Source: Candidatus Aminicenantes bacterium UBA4085
Lineage (GTDB): Bacteria; Acidobacteriota; Aminicenantia; Aminicenantales; UBA4085
Assembly (NCBI GenBank): GCA_002383325.1
Contig: DFYJ01000084.1
Location: forward strand, 1-22,456
Direction: 5' to 3'
Length of the DNA: 22,456 nt
Part shown: positions 1 through 6,739 of the stretch, piece after piece
Numbering within the stretch: position 1 is the stretch's first letter
How the letters are laid out: each line of letters opens with the position of its first letter
Translations under genes and position numbers: made by a program
The notes under the pieces: model-generated
The model's database searches: none
Seen by the model: the letters and a program-made list of their open reading frames with translations, nothing else
What the model was told of the DNA's origin: nothing

Positions 1-57
1 TTATCGCCCTGTCCAGTTTTTGGGGTCCAGCTCAGCCTTCTCAGGCATAATCTGGCT

Positions 58-462
58 ATGGCCAGGTACGCGACGGGGGCCCACACTAAACATCGTCTTC
101 GATACCATCTGGTATGGATTCCCAAATATCGGAAACGCGTATTACAAGGCAAAATAGCCATCCGCCTAAAAAACCTGCTGTACGAGGCATGTAAAATGAA
201 CGGGTGGTGGATTAGCGAAATAGCGATCCAGCCGGATCACATCCACGTTGTGGTCCAAACATCACCCAAAAACAGTGTGGCGGAGGTGGTGCAGATATTC
301 AAAGGGGGAACGAGCCGCGTCCTGAGAAAAGAGTATCCCGAACTTGAAGAGTTTCTATGGGGCGAGAGTTTTTGGGCGGATGGATATTTTGCCGAGAGCG
401 TAGGCCAAGTCAATGAGGAAATCGTGATGAAATACATTCGCCAACAAAGGGGTCGGCCATAG
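58..462 (+). CDS. tnpA: IS200/IS605-family Y1 (HUH) transposase TnpA
   Basis: This enzyme excises and inserts single-stranded copies of its element by forming a covalent 5'-phosphotyrosine link at hairpin ends. The 134-residue product has the usual family length. The metal-binding HUH motif is His61-Ile62-His63 inside PDHIHVVV, and the likely nucleophile is Tyr126 in the C-terminal helix (VMKYIRQQ). The conserved patches YHLVWIPKYR and WGESFWADGYF are also present, so the protein looks intact. The ATG at 58 lies in the loop of a short predicted hairpin. No tnpB or iscB-like gene follows, as in IS200-type single-gene elements. The gene reads toward the right-end hairpin and the group II intron beyond it. 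Whether it can still move is doubtful, because the intron sits at its right end. Confidence 0.93.
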   Translation: MARYATGAHTKHRLRYHLVWIPKYRKRVLQGKIAIRLKNLLYEACKMNGWWISEIAIQPDHIHVVVQTSPKNSVAEVVQIFKGGTSRVLRKEYPELEEFLWGESFWADGYFAESVGQVNEEIVMKYIRQQRGRP

Positions 463-480
463 CCAGGTATGCCAGAGGGG

Positions 481-510
481 TCAAACCCCGGGCTTTAGCC
501 CGGGGTTGAT
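481..510 (+). repeat. Right-end hairpin of the IS200/IS605 element, target of the intron
   Basis: A perfect 10-bp stem, AACCCCGGGC (484-493) and GCCCGGGGTT (498-507), closes a TTTA loop. A further TCA/TGA pairing is possible with one bulged base. It lies 21 nt after the tnpA stop, where IS200/IS605 elements carry the subterminal hairpin recognised by TnpA. It would also look like an intrinsic terminator stem to other machinery: with the intron removed it is followed by GATTGAT and then a run of T. Confidence 0.75.
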
Positions 511-835
511 TGATGTGTGCCCGGCATGGGCATCGATATAGGGGTGAAAGTCCCCCGCAGGTCCACATGGCGGAAACTGCTAGCCGAACAGCAAGGGCGC
601 CCATCGCGAGGTGGGGTCTGAAGGAAGCTGCAGGCAAAGCCACGACCCGAGGAATACGAACCGCAAAAGAGGCCGGAGAGCAACGGTGAGTTTGCATGAC
701 AAAACGAAACCGGTAGCCATGAAGACGCTTTTCGGTAAATGCGGCGGGGGCGGGGCGAAGGTCGATGTTCTTACCCGGGGAGGTCTGCCCTCCCGTCCGA
801 GAGGGACTACGGCGTCCGTAAGGAAGCCGGAAGGG

Positions 836-2287
836 ATGGCAGAAGTCAGCCGAGGCCATAGTAGGACCGGGGACCGGTCTGAAGGGCCAAACGAATCGAG
901 AAGGGACCGGCCCGCCGGCTTCCTCGTCGCGGAGACGCAGCAACTTTCCCTGTGGGACCGACTCCCCGGCTCAGAGAGTCCGAGGGCTACGGTGCGTCAA
1001 ACGACGGCGGCAGAGACGGAACCCGACCCCGCCGCAGCGATCGTGATGGAGGAGGTGGTCCGGAAAGAAAACCTCGAACAGGCACTGAAGCAAGTCGTCG
1101 CCAATAAGGGTGGACCCGGAGTCGACGGAATGCCCGTCGACGAACTCAAGCGATACTTGAAGACCCACTGGCCGGACCTCAAGGCCCAACTCCTTGACGG
1201 TCGGTACAAACCCCGACCGATCAAGGCCGTGGATATCCCCAAACCTGGGGGAGGGACGCGGCGGCTCGGTATCCCGATCGTCTTGGATCGGTTGATCCAA
1301 CAGGCGATTCTGCAAGTGATGGTCCCGGTCTACGACCCGACGTTTTCCCCTCACAGTTTTGGCTTCCGGCCCGGTCGGAATGCCCACCAGGCAGTTCGAC
1401 AGGCCCAAGCCTATATCCAAGAGGGCAACAACTGGGTTGTGGACATCGACTTGGAGAAGTTTTTCGATCGAGTCAACCATGACATCCTCATGGGACGAAT
1501 CGCCCGGCGGGTGACGGATAAACGTGTTTTGCGTCTCATCCGGCGCTACCTGCAGGCGGGGGCCATGATGAACGGATTGGTTCAGGACCGATCCGAAGGG
1601 ACGCCCCAAGGCGGACCGATATCGCCCTTGCTCAGCAACATCCTTCTGGACGAGCTGGACAAGGAGCTGGAGCGCCGAGGCCACAAGTTTTGCCGCTACG
1701 CCGATGACTGCAATATTTATGTGCAATCGGAACGAGCGGGCCGACGAGTGATGGACTCGGTGGAACGGTTCCTGGCCGAACGCCTGAAACTCAAGATCAA
1801 TCGGGAGAAGAGTGCCGTGGCCGAACCTCAAAAGCGATCCTTCCTGGGCTTTAGTTTTACAGGAGGGGAGTACCGGAAAATCCGGTTGGCTCCGAAATCT
1901 GTGAAGAGCTTTAAGCGGAAGGTTAAACAAATCACGGGTCGCTCGCGGGGAATCACCCTTGAACGTATGATCCAGGAACTGAACCGGTTCACGCGAGGTT
2001 GGATGGCCTACTTTAGAATCGCGGAAACGCCGACGGTGTTAGCGGACCTTGAAAGCTGGATACGAAGGCGATTGCGGTCTGCCGTGGCCAAGCAGTGGAT
2101 CAGAAGCTGCAAAACCCGATTCCGGGGCTTGCATGAGCTTGGGGTCGATCCCAAACAGGCAGCCCTCGCTGCGATCTCGCGAAAGGGGCCCTGGGCCATG
2201 TCTAACATGAAAGCCTTTAAACTGGCGATGCCGAACAAGTTCTTTGCCGATCGAGGGCTTCTCGCCCTCTCCGGATACGGACGATGA
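836..2287 (+). CDS. ltrA: Group II intron reverse transcriptase/maturase
   Basis: The protein helps its intron RNA splice and reverse-transcribes it into new DNA sites. Reverse transcriptase blocks run in order from about base 1046: KGGPGVDG, IPKPGGGTRRLGIP, FGFRPGRNAHQA, VVDIDLEKFFDRVNH, EGTPQGGPISPLLSN and the catalytic YADD (residues 288-291 counted from the ATG at 836). Then come LGFSF and a maturase/thumb region with ELNRFTRGWMAYFR. The C-terminus ends about 90 residues later without a Cys/HNH endonuclease domain. The open frame extends back to 611, but that stretch is folded intron domain I. I chose ATG 836; ATG 1046, right before the RT domain, is an alternative. No frameshift or stop interrupts the catalytic blocks, so it looks functional. 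Confidence 0.9.
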   Translation: MAEVSRGHSRTGDRSEGPNESRRDRPAGFLVAETQQLSLWDRLPGSESPRATVRQTTAAETEPDPAAAIVMEEVVRKENLEQALKQVVANKGGPGVDGMPVDELKRYLKTHWPDLKAQLLDGRYKPRPIKAVDIPKPGGGTRRLGIPIVLDRLIQQAILQVMVPVYDPTFSPHSFGFRPGRNAHQAVRQAQAYIQEGNNWVVDIDLEKFFDRVNHDILMGRIARRVTDKRVLRLIRRYLQAGAMMNGLVQDRSEGTPQGGPISPLLSNILLDELDKELERRGHKFCRYADDCNIYVQSERAGRRVMDSVERFLAERLKLKINREKSAVAEPQKRSFLGFSFTGGEYRKIRLAPKSVKSFKRKVKQITGRSRGITLERMIQELNRFTRGWMAYFRIAETPTVLADLESWIRRRLRSAVAKQWIRSCKTRFRGLHELGVDPKQAALAAISRKGPWAMSNMKAFKLAMPNKFFADRGLLALSGYGR

Positions 2288-2302
2288 CCGGTCAAGTCGA
2301 TT

Positions 2303-2377
2303 CGAATCGCCGGATACGGACCCGTATGTCCGGTGGTGTGGGAGGGCGGCGGCCGTGAGGCCGCCCCCTATCCCGAT
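2303..2377 (+). ncRNA. Group II intron domains V and VI (catalytic and branch-point hairpins)
   Basis: Domain V pairs CCGGA (2310-2314) with TCCGG (2329-2333). A two-base bulge TG (2327-2328) follows, then TACG (2315-2318) pairs with CGTA (2323-2326) around loop GACC. The stem extends down through the CGC triad with G-T wobbles to about 2306/2337. Domain VI is a GC-rich hairpin with loop GTGA (2355-2358) and stem arms 2348-2354 and 2359-2365. A basal GGGA/TCCC helix (2340-2343 with 2371-2374) leaves T2369-A2370 unpaired, which gives the branch-point candidate. Confidence 0.8.
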
Positions 2378-3699
2378 TTTTTAGCTTCCCATTCGTCCTT
2401 ATAAGTTTCTTTTACTTTGGCGCTGTATTCATCTATACCTGTTTTCAAGTCTTCTCTTATCAAAATATCGTCGGCTCCTGGATGCGTCAGTTTGAGTTTT
2501 AATTCTTTATATAGCTCACGGCTTACTTCGGGATGATCAATCCACTGGCACGGCAAATAAAGATTCTTATCATACGGCTGTTTTGACCTTAGTTTTCTAA
2601 AATATTCCGACTCCATAACTTCTTGCAAGGATTTTTCTTTTATATTGTCTTGGGCTAAATGAGTGAATATACATGGCTCTACATCTCCATTTGAAGTTAT
2701 GTGAATATATTTATTTGCGGCAATACATCCTCCAACAAATGGAGCATCATTCCAAAAATCTATGATAAACATTTGTTTTGTGGCCCTGATGCGCTTATCA
2801 GATTCAAGCAAATGTAATCTCTGTTTGGGAGTTGGCATTAAGCTTAAATCAGGATCCCTTCCCACGGGCATATATAAGAAATACCAACCCAACAAAGCGC
2901 CCTTAGCAAGCATTAAATCCACAAGCTCATCGCTTGAAACTATTGGTTCATTTAAACTTGTTACGGCTGTTGAATATCCAAAAGGAACTCCGGCTCCCCT
3001 TAAAGTGTCCATAGCTTTTAACACTTTCTCATAAACACCATCGCCCCTCCTTTCATCTGTTTCTTTTTTAAAGCCTTCTATGCTTAACATCACGGCTACG
3101 TTTCCCAATTTTGCCAATTTTTTAGCTACTTTTTTTGTCAATAATGTCCCATTACTGTAAAACTGAAAATACATATTTGGATGCTCTTCATATAGTTTAA
3201 ACAAATCTGGCATTACCAACGGCTCTCCACCCAATATGGTTATAAAGGCTACGCCAATTTCCTCAGCTTCTGTAACTACGCGATCCAATATTTCATAAGA
3301 TAAATCATCTTTTTTTGAATAATTATAAGCATAACAGCCCCTGCACCTCAAATTGCATCTCATAGTAGGAGAAATCAAAATAGTAAATGGGACAGCTCTT
3401 CCTTCTGCTTCAGCTTTAACTCTTTTCTCATCTCTAAAAATTAAACCTTCGGCGATTAAAGTTGTAAACAACTTTTTTCTACATTTAGGGTTTATTAATT
3501 TTAAGTCTCTTATTATCATATCTCCGGCTGGGGTTGTTTCTAAAATATTACTAAGAGCTGCAATGTTTTTCTTAGTTCGGTCATTGGCAATTTTTTTATA
3601 CAAATTCAACAAAGTTACCAAATTTTTCTTTGACAGCATTGGCGAAATTTTAGATATCTGCTTTATAACAAATACTTTTGACGATTTATTTTGAAACAT
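2368..3699 (-). CDS. Radical SAM/SPASM-type protein, AT-rich, C-terminus rewritten by the intron
   Basis: An [4Fe-4S] S-adenosylmethionine radical enzyme of unknown substrate, 443 residues. The cluster motif CxxxCxxC is Cys115, Cys119 and Cys122 (CNLRCRGC), with GGEP at 157-160 and an SIEG strand near 206. A C-terminal SPASM-like region has Cys325 (VGGC), Cys343 (GDVEPC) and Cys384 (LPCQWID), suggesting an auxiliary Fe-S cluster. The N-terminal 100 residues are helical and include TPAGDMIIRDLKLINPKCRKK, a region I associate with an uncharacterised radical SAM family. Base composition is strikingly AT-rich against its neighbours, suggesting transfer. The last codons TCG GGA TAG lie inside the group II intron. 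Its 5' side is cut off from a plausible promoter by IS1595. Substrate is not inferable; a peptide-modifying role is only one possibility. Confidence 0.85.
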   Translation of the reverse strand: MFQNKSSKVFVIKQISKISPMLSKKNLVTLLNLYKKIANDRTKKNIAALSNILETTPAGDMIIRDLKLINPKCRKKLFTTLIAEGLIFRDEKRVKAEAEGRAVPFTILISPTMRCNLRCRGCYAYNYSKKDDLSYEILDRVVTEAEEIGVAFITILGGEPLVMPDLFKLYEEHPNMYFQFYSNGTLLTKKVAKKLAKLGNVAVMLSIEGFKKETDERRGDGVYEKVLKAMDTLRGAGVPFGYSTAVTSLNEPIVSSDELVDLMLAKGALLGWYFLYMPVGRDPDLSLMPTPKQRLHLLESDKRIRATKQMFIIDFWNDAPFVGGCIAANKYIHITSNGDVEPCIFTHLAQDNIKEKSLQEVMESEYFRKLRSKQPYDKNLYLPCQWIDHPEVSRELYKELKLKLTHPGADDILIREDLKTGIDEYSAKVKETYKDEWEAKKSG

Positions 3700-3747
3700 A
3701 ATTTTAAAGGTCCTTCCGGGAAGTCACGTTAAGTTTAAATTCATTTT

Positions 3748-4759
3748 AGGGGTATGCACTTGACTCCCGTAGCCCCTATATATCGTATTTTCTCTCATGG
3801 GAGAGTATCCGGAAACTGTCCAGCAATTTCAAGATTGGTTTGACACGGAGGACTCTTGCCGAGATTATCTGTTCCGGCTGCGGTGGCCCGAAGGATTTCG
3901 ATGCCCTCGATGCAATAATAAACGAGCTTGGGTGATGGGACGCCGGCTGTTTCGTTGTACCGCATGCGATCTGGAGACCTCGATCACCGCAGGGACACTT
4001 TTTCAAGATACTCGTAAATCCCTCCGGCTTTGGTTTCAGGCGATGTGGTACGTAACGAACCAAAAGCAGGGCGTGAGCGCTAAAGGATTGGGCCAAGCCT
4101 TGGGATTGGGCAGCTATCGAACGGCGTGGATGTGGATGCATAAACTGCGCCGGACCATGGTGCGTCCCGGGAGAGACCGTCTCCAGGGGACGATAGAAAT
4201 CGACGAGACCTTTGTGGGAGGCCAACGGCCAGGAAAGCGCGGCCGCGGAGCAGAGGGGAAAGTCCTGGTTTTGGTCACCGCTCAGAAAGACGGAAGGCGA
4301 GCCGGCCGGGTTCGACTGCGTCAAATCAACGATGCCTCGGCCGAGAGTCTGGAAACCGCGATTAAAGAAAGGGTCGCTCCTGGGAGTATGATTCGTACGG
4401 ACGAGTGGCGGGGATACAACGGCCTGAAGGCTCACGGATACTCGCATGATGTTGTCCGAACGAAATCCTCGGTCGGCGACGATCTCCTGCCTTTGGCCAA
4501 TCGGGTGACAGCCCACTTGAAACGATGGCTGTTGGGAACACAGCAGGGTGCCGTCAGGCCTTCGCATCTGGATTATTACCTTGATGAGTTCACGTTTCGC
4601 TTCAATCGCCGAACTTCAAGATCACGCGGCAAGCTATTCTTCCGCCTCGTTCAACAGGCGATGGCCATCGATCCCGTGCCCGGCAAATCGATAGTCGGCG
4701 GACGGCCGGAAGTATGAAGCACAATATATGGTGGCTGCGGGAGTCAAGTGCATGCCCCT
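3748..4759 (+). mobile_element. IS1595-family insertion sequence, complete
   Basis: Terminal inverted repeats of about 27 bp flank the transposase gene. The left copy starts AGGGGTATGCACTTGACTCC at 3748; the right copy, read inward from 4759, is AGGGGCATGCACTTGACTCC, continuing to GCC with only two differences in all. The flanks TTCATTTT (3740-3747) and ATGATTTT (4760-4767) agree at 6 of 8 positions, a possible worn 8-bp target duplication as expected for this family. The element is about 1.0 kb with one gene. It sits between the radical SAM gene and the sliver of DNA that holds a leftward promoter. Confidence 0.87.
3797..4717 (+). CDS. IS1595-family DDE transposase
   Basis: Cut-and-paste transposase of the enclosing element, 306 residues. 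An N-terminal zinc ribbon has Cys36, Cys39, Cys54 and Cys57 (CPRC...CTAC). A linker follows with a WFQAMWYVTNQKQGVSA segment typical of the family. The DDE/N catalytic core has Asp136 in IEIDETFVGG and Asp202 in IRTDEWRGY, and the C-terminal YLDEFTFRFNRR (residues 261-272) supplies the last acidic or Asn residue. The LKRWLLGT helix near 241-248 is also a family hallmark. No interruption is seen, so the gene is probably active. The ATG at 3797 lies 50 bp inside the left terminal repeat. Confidence 0.93.
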   Translation: MGEYPETVQQFQDWFDTEDSCRDYLFRLRWPEGFRCPRCNNKRAWVMGRRLFRCTACDLETSITAGTLFQDTRKSLRLWFQAMWYVTNQKQGVSAKGLGQALGLGSYRTAWMWMHKLRRTMVRPGRDRLQGTIEIDETFVGGQRPGKRGRGAEGKVLVLVTAQKDGRRAGRVRLRQINDASAESLETAIKERVAPGSMIRTDEWRGYNGLKAHGYSHDVVRTKSSVGDDLLPLANRVTAHLKRWLLGTQQGAVRPSHLDYYLDEFTFRFNRRTSRSRGKLFFRLVQQAMAIDPVPGKSIVGGRPEV

Positions 4760-4777
4760 ATGATTTTATTAAGTCTA

Positions 4778-4793
4778 CTTACCAGTCGGTAAG
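4778..4793. promoter_or_regulatory. TetR-like operator palindrome
   Basis: CTTACCAGTCGGTAAG is a perfect 6-bp inverted repeat with a 4-nt centre. Its form matches operators of many TetR/AcrR-family repressors (TTACC-N4-GGTAA type). It overlaps the last two bases of the leftward promoter's -10 box, the usual repressor position. No TetR gene is in the window. Confidence 0.6.
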
Positions 4794-4821
4794 CATATCA
4801 AGAAAGGTAAATGTTTGTCAA
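4792..4821 (-). promoter_or_regulatory. Leftward sigma-70-type promoter stranded between two insertion sequences
   Basis: On the minus strand, TTGACA (4816-4821) is followed by an 18-nt spacer and TATGCT (4792-4797). The expected start point is near 4785, inside the operator palindrome. Transcription would run into IS1595 antisense to its transposase. If IS1595 is removed, the next gene is the AT-rich radical SAM gene, with a leader of about 75 nt. The same box pair with the same spacing occurs upstream of the YbjN-like gene at 21101-21130. Confidence 0.6.
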
Positions 4822-4936
4822 GTAAACAAATCCCGACTTTCGCCAATATCCGACTGCGCACCTATAAGCTCATTCAAATCAATCGATTAGGCACACCCGT
4901 CGGTAGCACCTAACAATAGGTTGTGTTGAAGCATCA

Positions 4937-4964
4937 ATAATATCCTTTATATGGTGGATATTAT
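4937..4964. repeat. 9-bp perfect inverted repeat upstream of the IS1634 transposase
   Basis: ATAATATCC (4937-4945) and GGATATTAT (4956-4964) are exact complements separated by 10 nt. The repeat lies inside the element's leader, 46 nt before the transposase start. It could be an RNA hairpin shielding the transposase gene from outside transcription, or a protein-binding site. Confidence 0.55.
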
Positions 4965-5010
4965 GAAAATAACGCTTGACATGTAGTGCCTAGTATGATA
5001 GCGTCTTGGC

Positions 5011-6663
5011 ATGCCTTATCTGCTCAAGAAAAAGGTCAAGGGTCGTACCTACTATTATCTGGCCGAAACCCAACGCGTCCAGGGCAAGCCCCGCATCGTC
5101 TGGCAGAAGTACCTCGGCACCGCAGAGCGGATCCAGGAACGCCTCCAGGGAGCGGAAATCTCCGAGATCGAGACCTTCGAGCTCGGATCCGTGGCGGCCG
5201 TCGAGAGCCTCGAGAAGGACATCGGCTTTATCGACATCGTCGACCGGATCGTGCCGAAACGCGACCAGGGCATGAGCGTCGGCCAGTATCTTTATCTGGT
5301 GGTCCTCAACCGGGTGATCGAACCCAAAAGCAAAGCCGCTTTGGGAACCTGGCTCAAGGGGACGGCCATCGGAGAGTACCGAGACCTCGACTGGTCGGCG
5401 CTGGACTCGGCCAACTTCTGGGACCAGATGGAGAAAGTCGAGGCCAAGGACGTGGAGGCGATCGGAGATGAGGTGGCCCGCAGGGTCGTCTCGGTTTACG
5501 ACGTCTCTTTGGACTGTCTCCTTTATGACACGACGAACTTTTTCACTCAAATGAGTCCGGAAACCCCCTCCGAGCTGGCCCGTTACGCCTATACCAAGGC
5601 CGGCAAGCACGAGCTCCGGCATGTCGGGCTGTCGCTTCTCTGCAACCGGGAGGACGGCATCCCGCTTTTCCACCGGACCTATCCGGCCAACATCCACGAC
5701 TCCAAGCTCATGTTCCAACTGTATGCCGAGATGGGGGCCCTCTTGCGATCGTTGAAGAAGTCGCGGATGACCCTTATCTTCGACAAGGGCTTCAACTCGC
5801 CGGAGAACATCGCCCGGATCGACGCCGACTTGGGACTGTCGTTTATCGGGGCTCTCTCGCCGTACCATCATCCCGATCTCTGTCGGGTTCCTCTTGAAGA
5901 CGACAAGGCTATCGAGACGGAGGACGAAGAAGACGAGCCTCTGCTGGCCTATCGGACATCGTTGGAGCTTTATGGCCGGGAACGGGCCGTCGTCGTGACC
6001 TACAATCCCCGGACCTATCGGAAGAAGATCCACTGGCTGAGCCGGACGATCCGCAAAACGAAGGCCAGGCTCCAGGAACTCCGCCGGGGTCTTCTGGAAG
6101 CGGACGGCCGGACAACCTTGAAATCGATCCAACGCAAAGTCGATAACATCCTGGCCGAAAGCCACATCGCCACGGTCTTCGAAGTCGACGTCTCGTTCAA
6201 GAAAGAGTACCGGATGTCGATCCGGACGAATCCCCAGGTGCTGAAAGACTACCGGGATCGGTTCGGGAAGAACATCCTCTTTACCGATCATACCGAGTGG
6301 AGCACGGACGAGATCGTCCTGGCCTATCGGGACCGCAATAAGATCGAGACGGCCTTCCGCCAGGTCAAAAGCCCGGAGATGATCCGCTGGCAGCCGATGT
6401 ATCATTGGACGGACTCGAAGATCCGGGTGCATGGCCTGACCTGCGTCATGGCGCTTTTGTATCTCTCACTTCTTTCCCGAAAACTGCATCGATCGGGGCT
6501 GACGATGGCCCTGGACCGAGCCATGGAAGTGCTTCGTAGCATCCGGCGGGCCGTCTATCTTTATCCCGGAAGCACGAAGCCGATTCGGAAACTCTGCCGG
6601 CTGGGTAGCACCGAGGAAGAGCTCCTAAAAGCGCTGGGGATCGAAATCGAGGCGGTTAGGTAG
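5011..6663 (+). CDS. IS1634-family DDE transposase
   Basis: Transposase of 550 residues, in the family's usual size range. Catalytic residues are visible as Asp173 (LLYDTTNFF), Asp258 (LIFDKGFNSPENI) and Glu445 in the YRDRNKIETAFRQVK signature. The N-terminal MPYLLKKKVKGRTYYYLAET motif (a basic beta-hairpin) is typical of the IS4/IS1634 group. An acidic patch (residues 295-308) and a charged coiled region (346-380) sit between the second Asp and the Glu. The reading frame is intact. TTGACA at 4976-4981 could be its -35 box, but no good -10 lies 16-18 nt downstream. A 480-codon open frame on the opposite strand is a high-GC shadow. Confidence 0.92.
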   Translation: MPYLLKKKVKGRTYYYLAETQRVQGKPRIVWQKYLGTAERIQERLQGAEISEIETFELGSVAAVESLEKDIGFIDIVDRIVPKRDQGMSVGQYLYLVVLNRVIEPKSKAALGTWLKGTAIGEYRDLDWSALDSANFWDQMEKVEAKDVEAIGDEVARRVVSVYDVSLDCLLYDTTNFFTQMSPETPSELARYAYTKAGKHELRHVGLSLLCNREDGIPLFHRTYPANIHDSKLMFQLYAEMGALLRSLKKSRMTLIFDKGFNSPENIARIDADLGLSFIGALSPYHHPDLCRVPLEDDKAIETEDEEDEPLLAYRTSLELYGRERAVVVTYNPRTYRKKIHWLSRTIRKTKARLQELRRGLLEADGRTTLKSIQRKVDNILAESHIATVFEVDVSFKKEYRMSIRTNPQVLKDYRDRFGKNILFTDHTEWSTDEIVLAYRDRNKIETAFRQVKSPEMIRWQPMYHWTDSKIRVHGLTCVMALLYLSLLSRKLHRSGLTMALDRAMEVLRSIRRAVYLYPGSTKPIRKLCRLGSTEEELLKALGIEIEAVR

Positions 6664-6739
6664 TACAACAACCAGGCTCGTATCTTAATGAAATATAATC
6701 AATTAGGCAGACTGGCCGAGGATAATGGCGAAAGTCGGG

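Larger units (their letters stand above)
52..514 (+). mobile_element. IS200/IS605-family element, right end interrupted by a group II intron
   Basis: A single-gene insertion sequence made of a Y1 transposase gene and a downstream right-end hairpin, with no tnpB. The left boundary is not resolved: no hairpin matching the right-end one is visible in bases 1-57. A 12-bp inverted repeat brackets the gene, CTGGCTATGGCC at 52-63 around the start codon and GGCCATAGCCAG at 455-466 around the stop codon. Bases 52-65 can also fold on themselves (CTGGC-TATG-GCCAG) with the start codon in the loop, in line with the known habit of IS200 elements of hiding their start region in RNA structure. The right end lies somewhere in the few bases after the hairpin, where the intron begins. 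Confidence 0.55.
515..2377 (+). mobile_element. Complete group II intron, probably class IIC
   Basis: The 5' end is GTGTGCCCGG at 515, matching the GUGYG start consensus. It is followed by the typical domain I sequence GGGGTGAAAGTCCCC. The 3' end has a recognisable domain V (about 2305-2338) and domain VI, closing with CGAT at 2377 (AY terminus). A branch-point adenosine candidate, A2370, lies 7 nt from the end. The maturase is encoded between. The domain V triad is CGC (2308-2310), the maturase shows no HNH endonuclease domain, and the insertion point is just after a hairpin. All three point to class IIC, though class assignment needs a tree. The non-coding 5' part (515-835) holds domain I to III structure. 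Confidence 0.88.
4832..6739 (+). mobile_element. IS1634-family insertion sequence with long inverted ends
   Basis: The outer inverted repeat is CCCGACTTTCGCCAATATCC at 4832-4851 and its partner at 6720-6739, 19 of 20 bases matching. A second matching block, GTAGCACCTAAC at 4903-4914 and its partner at 6655-6666 (10 of 12), lies at almost the same distance inward (71 and 73 nt), so the ends are related over about 85 bp. The right inner block overlaps the transposase stop codon. About 180 bp of non-coding sequence precedes the gene and holds a strong inverted repeat. No short target duplication is visible; this family is known for unusually long and variable duplications. Confidence 0.72.

Noticed and set aside
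611..835. N-terminal extension of the intron maturase from the ATG at 611
   Set aside because: This stretch is intron domain I/III RNA sequence and shows no protein-like conservation that I recognise.
4982..4992. TGTAGTGCCTA as the left end of IS1634
   Set aside because: It resembles the right inner block (9 of 11), but the block at 4903-4914 matches better and is collinear with the strong outer repeat at 4832.
4990..6432. 480-codon open frame on the minus strand opposite the IS1634 transposase
   Set aside because: It mirrors a clearly catalytic DDE transposase, has low-complexity Arg/Asp/Leu-rich composition and no recognisable domain; a high-GC shadow frame.
4881..6709. 13-bp near-direct repeat AATCGATTAGGCA / AATCAATTAGGCA as a target duplication of IS1634
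   Set aside because: Both copies lie inside the 20-bp terminal inverted repeats, at unequal distances from the ends, so they cannot be flanking target copies.
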